From: Rhea pennata
Taxonomy: Eukaryota; Chordata; Aves; Rheiformes; Rheidae
Length of the DNA stretch: 64,000 bases
Direction of reading: 5' to 3'
Assembly: GCF_028389875.1 (NCBI RefSeq)
Contig: NC_084669.1
Coordinates: 5,293,501-5,357,500, forward strand
Shown: in pieces, positions 11,705-23,810 of the stretch
Position numbering within the stretch: position 1 is the stretch's first letter
Layout of the letters: every line of letters begins with the position of its first letter
Notes under the pieces: generated by a model
What the model was told of the DNA's origin: nothing
What the model saw: only the letters and a program-made list of their open reading frames with translations
The model's database searches: none
Translations under genes and position numbers: made by a program

Positions 11705-14655
11705 AACAGCTGAATATTTGGGAGGAATATCATCTCGGTCCCTCTATCAACTGCCCCTCCTGATATTTAGTCTTATAATGGTTTTAAGTCATAAAACTAG
11801 GGAAAAAATAGCTCCTAATGGTTTTGATTTGTAATGTCTCCCTGCTGCCTCCACTACACTGGTTCTGCTTATGCTGACAGACACTCCTCTGAACTCAGTT
11901 TTGTTAAACTATTTCTGGTTGCTCATGAGCCTGGTGTACTGCATGTATCATTTGAAATGAAAGTGATTTTCCTTGCCAAAGTTACTTTGAATGGACAGCC
12001 AACAGGAAACCCTTTTTAACTGTATATAAACTTCTTTTACTTCTTGGAGTTCCTGGATTGAGTTGCGTTCTTACACTATCTGAAACAGCAAAGTTAAACT
12101 TGAACGCTTACTAAAACAAAAAACTCTTTCCATGTATGTATTCAGCTTTAAGGAAAAGTAAATGCATTCTTTATCCTTATCATTGCACTCGTGCTGTTCT
12201 TAAGTAGGTCAGTTACACTTCTACGATTTAAACCACATTTTCTTTACACTTAACAGCATCTGCCCGCCTTAATTGCTATTGGTTTTACACTAATTCAATT
12301 CAAATTATTTAATTTCAAAAAATCCTCACAGCATTAGCACTGTGACCAGCAGCTGTGGAATTATTATCTCCCCGACATTGCTGATTTTTGTTTTTTGTTT
12401 TTTTTTTTACATTCGCTCTTGCATAGCCTGTTCGCAATATAAGTCCTGTTGTAGATATTTACTTCTTGCTCCAGACATTTTATTTTGGAGCTCAGACAGC
12501 AATATTCACATATAATATTTATTGAATTATGAGATAGCCAAAATTATACTCTGTCTTGAACTTTTTTTTCTCCAAAGAATGTGAGATTGGTCTGTGGCAT
12601 ATGTGAAGAAAAACTCCATTAAAGTCAATGTTGTTTTGTGACTTTAAAAGAAAAATTAAACTTTGTTAGCCAAGAAAACCACATGAGCTTTAGGAGTGTT
12701 ATTAATTATTACAACAACACACTTTTTTAAATTTGAAAGATTATTTTTCTTCACAGCAGGCTTGGAGAGAGAGAGAAATTGTTGTGCTTATAAACTGTGC
12801 TCTGTTTAGACTTGAGTGTCTTCAGGGGATATACTGGTGCTTGAACTTGCTTTTGTTGAAATTGCTGGGACCAGGATTGTACCCTTAGTGTTTAATTAGC
12901 AGCACTAGCTTTTATCTGCAGAGATTACTACCAAATTATCTATCATTTTAAAAGAGTCCTGTAACTTAGTTAAAAACTGTCTGTGATATTTTCAAAATCA
13001 TTATTTCTCAAGTATGAAGTGCTCCATCACAGAGTATTGTGCACACACAAATCATTTCAGACCCAGCTCAGTGAAACATTTCAAGACAACACGTTAAGAT
13101 TATAGTACTTTAAATATGCACTGATATAACAAAATATTCTCACACTGTTTGAGCACCTAGCTAAGGATACAATGCCTAGGAGAGAAATAACTTCTCTATA
13201 ACAATATACTTCCCCAATGGCCACAGATTTCCCTGCAGGAGAATATATTGGCATTTCCATCCCACTGACCTAACAAGCTTTTCTTTTCCAAGCACTTCTG
13301 TTCTCACAGACATGATGTGAAAACACCAGGAAATTCAAAGCTCCCAAATCAGTCCTTTCATGAGCATGTGCAGTAATAACATCTGCTAGAGAATGAATGA
13401 AACTCTCAAAGTCCCTATGGAGTCATTTAGTTAATCAGGGTGAGCCCCTGTATATGAGTGATACAAAACGCAAATTGAGATTAGGTTCTTCAACAAATTA
13501 GCCACTGTATTACATAATGTTCCTCAATTTATTTTAGATTAAATTCACTCCGGTATATAATATCCTTTCAAGGCTTCTGCACCAACTCAGCAATATGGAT
13601 TCTTAAGAACAGCAGCTGCTAAGAGCCTGATTAGTGATAGTCAGTTGAAAGCAAAAATACTTTATTTACATTTTATTATTAAAATATATAGTTGTTAAAG
13701 TACAAAATTTTAAAAGTAGAGTGAAATTGCTAGCTATCACAAATCCCCACTAACATATCACATCAGGCTATCTACTTACTCTTTTCTTTCGTTACATACG
13801 AAACTTTACAATTCTCACTTCATCATTTGCTCAGTAATGAAGATAAATGTCATAAATAGGGAATGAATTCTATATAATTTCTCCAGTAAGATAAGTGATA
13901 ATAATAATAATATATATGAAATACACTGCAGAGCAACTAAGATAAATTTTCAAATTCAAATTTTCTTTTAATGCTTTTTATATACATTATTTCTAAAACA
14001 TTTTCTCAATGCATAAGCAACACTTAGGTTGTAAAATACATGCACTTTATCACACGTATAGAATTTAAAATAAACATTAAAAAATGCTAAAATCAATTCA
14101 TTATAGGCTAATCTCATCTTTTATACTATCTTTTAAAATGTACATGTCATCATTAAAATTATTTTAGCACTACATTATTTCAGAAGTGCTTCACTAGTAC
14201 CAAATTGGTCTGATGAGGCCTATAGAGACATTTGTATGTGTACAGCAGAACAACTTGTTTACTAAAAGAAGAAGGGGGAAAGAACATCTAACTTTACACT
14301 TACATTCTGAGGTTATGTCTGGAAGCTTCGGATATACGGACACTTTTGGAGTGTGTCTTCAAACCATTCCTTCCATTTTCACCTCACGAGTCTCCACCTT
14401 ATTTTCCTCCTGTTTCTCCCTCAGTCTGACATGAAATGTAAGCTTTCTTTCAGGGACCCACCTTCATAACCTGCTGAACAACCAACTTGCCTCCACCCCA
14501 GGCACAAAAGAGAACAAGTTATACTTCTTCCACCTGCCACCTCCTCCACCCTTCCTGGGAGGTACTGCTGTGGCTCTGCATTTCATAAACTAAATACTAA
14601 TATTTTTCACAAAAACATTATTTTCACAAAAACATTGTTTTTTTTTTCAGAACAT

Positions 14656-14672
14656 CCCCCCCCCCCCCCCCC
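14656..14672. repeat. poly(C) run, 17 nt
   Basis: Uninterrupted C homopolymer shortly after a run of T (around 14639-14647). A shorter C run of 12 nt is at 6138-6149. Confidence 0.9.
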
Positions 14673-14996
14673 GACTGTTGAAAGCTCTCCAAAATGTCTG
14701 TTAACTAATGTTGATGTTTATGTTCAGGTTACTTGTTAAAAATAATTTTCTGTTTAATCATGCTGAAGGATGGAGGCATGACAAAAACTCTTTGAAATGT
14801 ACTGTTGCAAGCAGTACTGGTTTATGGGTGAGCTAATTGCTATTATTGATGCTCCTTGTCGATTCCAGCAATGCACCCATTAAAGAAGGCTCAGGAAGAC
14901 AGCTGACAACAAACGCCAGTGAATTTCTCATTAGCTGCAACTCCAATCAATTAACATGTTTCTGTACACATCAATAGTGCCTGCAAACAACAAACT

Positions 14997-15053
14997 GTCA
15001 ATTTACTGCTTCCTGACAAAGCAACAGTAAGTGGTCAATTTACTACATCCTGA
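14997..15053. repeat. Imperfect direct repeat, 20-bp units, 37-bp period
   Basis: GTCAATTTACTGCTTCCTGA (14997-15016) recurs as GTCAATTTACTACATCCTGA (15034-15053) with 3 mismatches. The segment around it, roughly 14.8-15.1 kb, is of balanced composition with several TAAT/ATTA-type motifs, unlike its AT-rich surroundings. A duplicated regulatory motif is possible but unproven. Confidence 0.6.
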
Positions 15054-16119
15054 AGAGCCATAAGGCAACATTACGGATTCTAGCATGTCAAATTTTTACC
15101 TAACATGAATAAATGGCAGGACTTTCATACGGTACCTATTTGCTGTGTCTTGGCTTTCCTACAGTTATTTTCTGTTGCATAAAGACCTGATCTACAAATA
15201 TCTGACTTAAGATATCTGACTCAATATCTGCCATGTGAACAGCTAGAATGAACTGTTGCAAGGTCATGGTCTACGTGACTGCCCCTGCTTCCATAAATAT
15301 CAAGTGGGTGATCCAGCTATATCAGCCTTCATCATTATTATACCATTTTCACTCACTATTACTGATGAAAGAATTCTATAGGATGGAAGTAAATCACTTG
15401 TATTCCCAACTTTTTCAGGTTATACAGTATGGTACATATGAGCTGGTTTGGTGGCATGCACATAATACAAAATGTCAAATAATTCTGTTCTATATCTCTC
15501 AGAGTGTTTAAGATAGCCGCAGCTGGAAAAATAAAGGTCTATGGTGAAGCTTAGAAATAAGATGTGAAAGTGGCTGCCATATCCTCTTTTCTCTGGTCTC
15601 CCTATTCTGCTTCACGATCTGGAAAAGCTGAAGTTTATCAAGTCAAAATTTTAGTCTGCTCTTCCTTAGAAAAATAATAGAGCCATTGCCTTTAGACAAT
15701 AAGTTAAGTAATATTTGTATTTGGGCCCTACACCATGTATTGGAAAAGCAAATATCCTATGGGAGCCCAGGAAAATACAAGACTGTTAATATATCCTCAC
15801 TTCTGCTAGCTACATTATTTCCTCATATACAGAAACTGAGCTCATATTTGGTGCAATTCCATTTCTAATACTACAGCAAGAGAACTCCACAAAGTGAAAG
15901 TGGGGAGGCTGCCTTGCAAAACAGTTGTCTGACACAAACTCAAGGGGAAACAATGTTTTGGTAGTTGACTATGATTTCTGATTGTGTATTTGTATTTGCT
16001 ATCAAAACACATGCAAAGGAGAGTCCCTCTGTCTGGCTAACCTTGGTTAAGGTCTGCAAAGCCATACAGACAACATCACTGTGGCCAGAACCATGAGCAA
16101 TGTGAAAGGAAGGCAGTGA

Positions 16120-17325
16120 CATAGAATCATAGAATCAGTAAGGTTGGAAGGGACCTCTGGAGATCGTCTAGTCCAACCTCCCTGCTCAGCAGGGTCACCT
16201 AGAGCATGGTAGACAGGGTTGCATCCAGGCGGGCCTTGAAGATCTCCAGGGAAGGAGACTCCACAACCTCTCTGGGCAACCTGGTCCAGTGCTCCATCAC
16301 TCTCACAGGGAAGAAATTCCCCCTCACGCTCAGGCGGAACTTCCTGTGCTTCAGTTTCTGCCCACTGCTGCTTGTCCCGTCACATGGGACAACTGAAAAG
16401 AGTTTGTCCCCATCCCCTTGACACCCTCCCTTCAGGTACTTGTACACATTGATCAGATCCCCCCTCAGTCTTCTCTTCCCCAGGCTGAAGAGGCCCAGCT
16501 CTCGCAGCCGTTCCTCCTAGGGCAGGTGCTCCAGCCCTCTGATCATCTTTGTAGCCCTGCCCTGGACTCTCTCCAGTAGCTCCATGTCTCTCTTGGACTG
16601 GGGAGCCCAGAACTGGACACACTACTTGAGATGAGGCCTCCCCAGGGCTGAGTAGAGGGGCAGGATCACATGCCTGGACCTGCTAGCAACAATCTTCCTA
16701 AGGCAGCCCAAGAGACCATTGGCCTTCCTGGCCACAAGGGCACATTGCTGGCTCATGGTCAACCTGCCATCCACCAGCACTCCCAGGTCCTTCTCTGCAG
16801 AGCTGCTCTGCAGAAGGTCAGCCCCCAGCTTGTACTGGTGCCTACGGTTATTTTTCCCTAGATGCAGGACCCTGCACTTGCCCTTGTTGAACCTCATGAT
16901 GATTCTCTCTGCCCAGCTCTCCAGCCTGTCCAGGTCTCTCTGAAGGGCAGCACAGCCCTCAGGTGTGTCAGCCACTCCTTCCAGCTTGATCCCATCAGCA
17001 AACTTGCTGAGGAGGCACTCTGTCCCCTCATCCAGGTCATTGATGAAGTTGAACAGGATGGGGCCCAGTACTGATCCCTGGGGGATGCCACTAGCCACAG
17101 GCCTCCAGCTAGACTCCACGCCACTGGTGACGACCCTCTGAGCTCTGCCTTTCAGCCAGTTCTCAATCCACCTCACTGTCCACTTGTCTAACCCACACTT
17201 CCTGAGCTTGCCTAGGAGGATGTTATGGGAGACAGTGTCCAAAGCCTTGCTGAAGTCAAGGTACACAATGTCCACTGCTCTCCCCTCATCTGCCCAGCCA
17301 GTCATGCCATCCTAGAAGGCTATCA
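16120..17325 (-). mobile_element. CR1 non-LTR retrotransposon, 5'-truncated and inactive
   Basis: Chicken-repeat-1 family LINE on the minus strand. The 3' end (plus 16120-16136) shows two tandem ATTCTATG-type octamers, the CR1 terminal signature. The 5' boundary is near 17325, so about 1.2 kb remain of a full element of roughly 4.5 kb. It encodes the C-terminal part of the reverse transcriptase and the conserved 3' region. The reading frame is broken (see the pseudogene entry), so it cannot move on its own. The copy is still well preserved, implying a younger insertion than the SINE remnants nearby. Confidence 0.95.
16199..17305 (-). pseudogene. CR1 reverse transcriptase, C-terminal part, degenerate
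   Basis: An open stretch of 227 residues (17305-16622) begins [20 protein letters not shown], the RT block with the first catalytic aspartate. It continues through [10 protein letters not shown] (RT motif B-like) to [10 protein letters not shown]. At that last motif the family has FADD, so the second aspartate of the catalytic pair is replaced by glycine. A TAG then stops translation after RPHLK, where an aromatic codon is expected. A second TAG interrupts the frame about 120 bp further, before [17 protein letters not shown]. The last segment (16447-16199) runs to the normal end, LDATLSTML. The element also lacks its endonuclease domain through 5' truncation. Confidence 0.93.
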
Positions 17326-18469
17326 GACATGCTAACACATAGCAACCACACTTTCCAATCTCCGGATCGAGAACACTCTCAACAGGAAATGCTGGCATTA
17401 TATTTTTGACCTTGGCTAGAGCCCAGGCTTTGCCTTTGTCAATTTTCTGACCCACTCTTGTGTCTAAATTGGGATACAGGCACTAGCCCAACTATCCCAA
17501 GCAAGGCCTATTCACTGCAAGTTGTTCCCATCTATGCTGCTCTTCTGCTCTCTTCCCGTATGAATTCAAATCAGTTTGTGTAAACCACTAACTGTGAGAG
17601 CACTCCTCATCCTCCAATGTTTTAATTTATTCTCTTTGATTTTATGATAGAACTGACAAGAAAAGTAGTACTGGCATTGCACTACTTTACTGTTATTTGC
17701 TGGAATTTCCTTGTGCTTTTTCACCCATGCTTCATGCTGGAGGAAACCCGAGCTCAGCCACAGAGACTGGCTTTCCTCAATCAAAAACGGATCTAATCCA
17801 GGAGGACTGGAAGACTCAAACTAGGGGAAGACACAGCTCAGACTTAGAGGTTAGCTACGTAGCTGTTTAGTGAGTGAGGTATTCCAATATGATCCAAATA
17901 ATTCATCATGAGTGATCAGATTTAATCCTAGTATATACAATATTTGGTATACTTAACCACACACTACTCAGACACCTTAGCTTTTTATATAGAGAATAAA
18001 TGCTATCTAAGGTATTTATATAGGACAATGTAGTTTAGGTTTATTTTACTTCACAGTATAAATATTGCCAAAACAAGACAGAATGCTTTTATACTTCTTA
18101 CTTTTACATGATTGGTGCTATGTACTAAGCAGATTAAATTGCAAAGCTCTACTGAATCATTGAGCATACGGTTATGAACCAGCTATTCTCATATGCAAGA
18201 GTGAGGAAGGAGGGAGTGTTCAGAATTTCACTATCCTCTAATCTTGATATACTTGATGCAGAATCATTCTTAGTTTCTGCATTTTAGAATTACATGATTA
18301 CATTAGAGATCTGCAAGAATGAGTGAGCTATAAGTCCTTCAGCTCTAATTTTCTCACGAATTCTAATATAGAAAATAGCAAGAGTAATAGTGAGAGAAAA
18401 TATAAATCCTACAATGGATATTAGTAAACACATAATGATCTAAAAGTGACACAAATTGAAGGGAAAAAT

Positions 18470-18527
18470 GTTGCTTAGCAACACCATCAGCTGGATCTGC
18501 TGTAAAACTGCATTGTTGCTTGGCAAC
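18470..18527. promoter_or_regulatory. Two X-box (RFX-type) motifs, 45 bp apart
   Basis: GTTGCTTAGCAAC (18470-18482) and GTTGCTTGGCAAC (18515-18527) are both 13-bp inverted half-site pairs GTTGC-N3-GCAAC. This is the arrangement bound by RFX transcription factors, best known from ciliary-gene and MHC-II regulation. Two near-identical sites 45 bp apart in otherwise AT-rich non-coding DNA suggest an enhancer. No chromatin or conservation data are available here. Confidence 0.5.
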
Positions 18528-19344
18528 CAAAAGCTAAGCTTGTCTTTTTTGAGAGGTGTGAAATGGTATTTTGCTGTGCTCCTGTCAAAGTTAACCAGAA
18601 ATTGTCTATCAGGACTGCACCACTGGATATAGGAAAGTACTGAAGATTTTAAGGAGAGCTAATGAGCTCTGTGATACAGCCTGGCCTTGGCTGATTTGGT
18701 CCATTTAATGTAGAAGTATGAAAGAAAAGAAATGGAGGAATACGAGTACCCTGCTACTAAGAGACAAAAGAGTTAAAAAAAATAAGAAAATTAAAAGATT
18801 ATTCTTCCCCTTTCTGGCTAATTTACATTCAGTATAACAACTTGGAAAAAATCTGTTCTACAGAACATTGTACCATTGCTTTTAATCACCAGTGTTGTAG
18901 TCACTTCAGAGCATTCCTGTGCCACAGTTGTCAGTATACCATGGAGGTATCTGAAATAGTTGTGTTACCAGAGGTGGTCAAGCTGCACCGCTATAATGTT
19001 CAGTGAGGAAGTGCAAATAGATTATTTTGCTATGGTGTGAAATACAAAAAAAAATATAGTCATCCAAAAGCACATTTGATTTCCAATGGTATTCAATGTC
19101 TTCAGACATCTTAGTCATTTGGAAAATGACTTTTTTTTTTTAATTCAAGTTTTATTCAAGGTCATGATTATGAATTACTTAGATACAGCAGTGCTAACAT
19201 TTACAGAAAGATGCAGAAGCCTGATTTTTCCTGTTATCATTAGAAGTTATTTTAGAAAGCAGTGAGAGACATTAAGACTTTATCTCTTTAGACTGTGTAT
19301 AAATAATTCCCTCTCACCCCCCCTCAGATCTTTTAGTCTAAACA

Positions 19345-19485
19345 TTCATGGGTCAAAAGGTGTGGGAGAAGAAGAAAATTCCTTGAGAGATGAAGTGATT
19401 TGCACAAGATCAAAAACAAAGTGGTAGAGCTAGGATATCAGCACTGACTTCCTTGTCATGCCAAGTATACCACTACGCTGGAATT
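19345..19485 (-). mobile_element. MIR/CORE-SINE-like remnant
   Basis: AAGTGATTTGCACAAGATCA, then AGTGGTAGAGCTAGGAT, a segment ending in TGACTTCCTTGTCATGCC, and CACTACGCTGG follow the reverse complement of the MIR 3' half: ACTTGCCCAAGGTCA, TGGCAGAGCTAGGATT, TCCACTAGACCACGCTG. The match is diverged and the edges are approximate. It is an ancient tetrapod SINE, long inactive. Confidence 0.65.
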
Positions 19486-21330
19486 TGTCTTATTTTGGTT
19501 AAAATCTCCATCAGGACATACACTTCCTAATAGTCCTAATGCAGTATGGGTGTGCTAATAAATTTTATTTTGCATTCTATCTGGGAATATTTTCCCAGCT
19601 GAAAAGACTAAGTCTGTCATTTCAGTTTTTACCAGAATTTTCACAGTACTGTACAATTTAATGCAATAATAAATAAATAAGATACTGGGAATCTTAGGTG
19701 GGATTCCATTGCCTAAAATAGACATCTGATGAGACATTAGATATTTTAGAGTATCCTGCTGGTCCCTCAATTGCCTCTTCTGAAGATATGGTTCTCAGGT
19801 AAGTTTTGTGTTTTACATGCAAATCTCAAGAGGATGTGCCCAGCTCAGGATATCTAAATTAGCACTTGATGCCTACATTTGTTGATCTGAATCATCCTTC
19901 TCTTGTGCACTGAGCATGAAATGCTTTGAGCACATGTATTTTCCATTTTTTTTCCACATCATTTGCAGAAGTCAAAGTAAAGCAGAGTTCCTGGTCTTTA
20001 AAAATAATGTTAAAACTACTTGGTAAAATATTTTAAGTGTTTTAAAAAATAAATTTTAAGTATTGGAGCATCTCTCTTCCCAAATCACATTTATACTAGC
20101 ACTTTTTCACCAGATTCTAGATGCAGCACTTAAGTCAGAGGGAAGGTTGTTGGTCCAGAAGAAACAAACAACTCTGCACAGCAGCATAAACTCTCTATCT
20201 GTACACATGCAGTATCTGGGTATGGAGAGGTGGATAGACTTGATATGTAAGTTCCTAATACCACAACCAGCTAACAGTGGCTGGCAGCTTAAAGAGGGGA
20301 TAAAACCTACTTATATCATAGTTATCATAGTTATATCATTAGGCATTTATGACTGTATAGTTCAGGTCCACAGCCAGCTTGGCAGGATGCCCGAGTATTT
20401 CTACACTCTGAATATACAAAGTCCTTCACTAAAAGCAAAGGATCCTTATTGTTCCTAAATCTCTAAGATGAGGTAGGAAGAGCATTACTTTTACTTGGAA
20501 CAAAGTTTCAGGAGTGATAGGAAGTTTGAGATAAAGGGTGGATTTCCAGGACCTGCTGACTCTCTGCTTCCAAAGCTGGTCTGTCTGCTGTGGTGTCTAA
20601 TCACAGCACTAGGGACTGTGGGATCCATCTCAGAGAGACCAAAATCCATGTTAGGGTGAGGCAGAAAAGGAGGCAGAAGCAAGGTAGGAGTCAGTTGGTT
20701 TAATAAGTCTCTAGAGGCACATATAAAGCATGGGAAGAATACTTCTGCCTAAAACACCTATTAGAGCAGAACAAGAAGAATTATTTCTTGCCTCATTTCA
20801 GGTTCCTCCTCCTTCAAACTATTTTTCTTGCAGACCCCTTTACAGTTTACCTGTTTCCTCTGTCCACACATTCCCTCTTTTCTCATCTCTTTGGCCAAAT
20901 GACTCAGTGAAATACAAGGAAGAGCAAAGTGTTGTGATAAGATCTGGTTTTCTGAGAACTGCAGAAGATGACAGAGAGGAGGCAGGACATAAAACTGCTC
21001 AGAAGGTGAGAGATTCCTTCCTTTTCTTTTCGTTGTGGAGTCTGAACCAGTTGTCAGCAACTGTTTCTCCCTAATTGTGGACAACAGTAGTATTTCATCT
21101 CCTGGTTCACTGGCCTTACTGAGGGTTGTGTTGACATGGCAGAGTTGGCAGGTTGCAGCTGCTTTCTGGGCTTTGTGCTAACACACCCTTCATGCCCACA
21201 CAAATATCACAGGAGAGGGAAACTAGTTCTTGGGTTTCTACAAAGCCTCCAACATTCAGAAATACACCTCAGCAAGGGGGTGGTAGAGCTTATTCATTTT
21301 TTGTGGTGGCCCAATACAGCTATTTATTTA

Positions 21331-21358
21331 TGTGTATATAGATATATTTATATATAAT

Positions 21359-21390
<32 letters not shown>

Positions 21391-21412
21391 GCATACATAT
21401 ATATAGAAACAT
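21331..21412. repeat. TA/(CA)n microsatellite
   Basis: TGTATATAGATATATTTATATATAA is followed by about 15 CA units (21358-21388), then GCACGCATACATATATATA. It is a compound dinucleotide repeat, likely length-polymorphic. Confidence 0.9.
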
Positions 21413-21949
21413 ATGTCCTATACAGGTTCTATCCTTCATCCTCAAATACAGACAGTTTAGCCTGAAACTGCTTTTCATTCTGTCATCAGAGTTGTTTGAT
21501 CACTGGGTGAGAAAAAAATACAGGTTAACTCAGCTACTGGGTGTTTATCAGTGAATAATACTATCACTCCCAAATGTGCTGTGCTTTATCAGTAGTGAGG
21601 GCAGACTACAAAAATAAGTTTCTCAGGACACTTGCACTACAGATCATATGTTAACAGCCAGGCCAGATTTGGTTTCAGACTCCAGTCCAAGCAAGGATAC
21701 TAGATCTTTGCAGCACTAACTTTGGGGACTGAGTCACCGACCTCTTTGAGAATTTTAGTCAAGACAATGTCCCTAAAATCATGAATCAGTTTACAAAAAT
21801 GCTGAAATTGGCTGAAATAATATTTACTTTGAAAAGAAACTTGAGTTTCTTTAATCTTCTGAATCATCAAAATAGTTCCATTAAATAAACACAATACTTA
21901 CATTTATGTACTGTAAGTATTTATGTAAGATTATATTGCAAGTTCTCCA

Positions 21950-22085
21950 CTGATTTACAAAGCAGATAATACTGACATCATTTTACAAAAGGAAGAACTG
22001 AGGCACAGAGGGGTTAAGTGATTTGGCCATTAATATGTTGTATAATCTTGGACTAATCAGGAAACTAGGTCTAATCTTCAGTCCT
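21950..22085 (-). mobile_element. MIR/CORE-SINE-like remnant
   Basis: CATTTTACAAAAGGAAGAACTGAGGCACAGAGGGGTTAAGTGATTTGGCC follows the reverse complement of the MIR core (TTTACAGATGAGGAAACTGAGGCACAGAGAGGTTAAGT). This is the strongest SINE match in the window. The remainder, to about 22085, is weak. It has the same orientation as the remnant 2.6 kb to the left. Confidence 0.75.
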
Positions 22086-23378
22086 CAGAATATCAGTACT
22101 GAATGAAAATAGTTACTGATGTGATTTGGCATTACCATTCTAAAAGAACAGTCTACGTGGAAGATGTACTCTATGTCAATGATGGTTTCAAGGCTACAGG
22201 ACCTGCATACTTGCTCAGGCTTATTTGTCAGGGCCAGCTAAGAACATTTTTGTGCCCAGCAATATCATGGAGATATTATAAGACATCAGAAATAAAGAAG
22301 GGAAAAAAAACAGAAAGGCTATTTTTTTTTATTTGAAAGGATAATAATTACATAATAATGAGAATGTTTCCTTAACGCTGTTACCATCATTCCATCAATG
22401 GCATAATTTTTAAGATGAATATGTAATTTTTTCTCTTTGATTCAAGTAAGCAGGCATGCAAAACAAAGATTACGGAGTTAGTTAAATACAGTGCCTACAG
22501 TTTTATCATCTGGTGCTGACGACAGTTCCTGAACTGCATTATTCTACCCTAAATTGAAGCTCTTCATGTTTGCTCTTTCAGTATTAGTTTTTTTAGAAGA
22601 TGATCTAATGCTGATTGGTGGGAAGTGGTCCTAATGATCCACAGTATTTGGTGGCGATGAAGTTAACTAAGCAGGTCACTGTTGTTACAGATGGCACAAG
22701 TCTTCAGCCTTTTGACAGACATAAACCTAATCAGCTTCTCCTAATGCCAGATTTAAACTCATATAACATATTGCCTTGTCTAGCTGAATCTACACTATTT
22801 ATATTCATGCTGTCATTTTCCACTAATATAAATAATATCCAGTTTCAGAAGTTCACTCTTAATTTACAAGTGATTTTTTCCATTGATTTTTCTTCATTGT
22901 TAGTGAAGATGTGAGGCCCGAGTTTTTCAGAACTTTAACTTAATCCTATGTTTCATTTGGAGAAGGTTACCAAGAGACCATGCCCACAACATAATTGGTG
23001 TTGTACATAATTAGGCACTATGCTTAAATTTTAAGCAGGAATTAAATAACAATTTGAAATGAAAATCTTCAGAAATCAGCTGCAGATGGCTATGTAATTG
23101 ACTTTCTGAATCTGCAAACAGCTTACTTATTAAACATGTGATTTTCCCTGTTTGTCTCAGTAAGATTTTAACACCAAAATCTAATACAGTGTTTTTGAAC
23201 AACAGCTTTAATTATTTTGTTTTTTGTCATTATAATAGATGGAACTTGACAGATAAACAGATGAAACTTGATCCTGCTGTTGCTTCCTATTTATTTAGTA
23301 TTTATCTATTTATCTACTAAATATCATTGAGCTGTTTTTTATCCCTGAGAAAATAATGAAAGGTAATGAAGTGAATGG

Positions 23379-23398
23379 AAAAAAAAAAAAAAAAAAAA
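23379..23398. repeat. poly(A) run, 20 nt
   Basis: A homopolymer in non-coding DNA with no repeat body recognised next to it. Confidence 0.85.
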
Positions 23399-23787
23399 CA
23401 TTGGCCTAATTTTCCTCCAGCTGCATCCATGATGTTTATATCCTTAGCACACAGTGTTATCACTGTACAACACAGCGATTTGGTTCATATTTGGATGCAG
23501 ACTCAAAAAGTGAAAATGATAATTCAGTGGCATGCAAAATCCCACGAGTCAGCACCAAAACCAATGTCTTCAATGACGGTAGCAGACCTCTGTTACATGA
23601 AAAGTAGCACTCTAGTTTTGTGGCTTGAAAGATTTCTTACAGATTCCATCTTTCAGATATAAATATTATATGATTACTCATGTCTGGCCAGGTGCCTTTT
23701 TGCATTGCACATCTTTGAATTCCTAGAAAAAAACACACTCTTTCTTGTTGGAACAGTATCTAATATTCCAAATGATGCCTAGGCTGG

Positions 23788-23810
23788 TGCTATGGCTATT
23801 AGCCATAGCA
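23788..23810. repeat. 23-nt perfect palindrome (11-bp arms, 1-nt centre)
   Basis: TGCTATGGCTA, T, TAGCCATAGCA are exact complementary arms. The right arm overlaps a second small palindrome, TAGCAT-CT-ATGCTA, so two competing foldbacks are possible. There is no gene nearby. Confidence 0.85.

Noticed and set aside
16199..16447. 82-codon minus-strand open frame as a separate gene
   Set aside because: It is the C-terminal end of the CR1 polyprotein, cut off by a stop codon.
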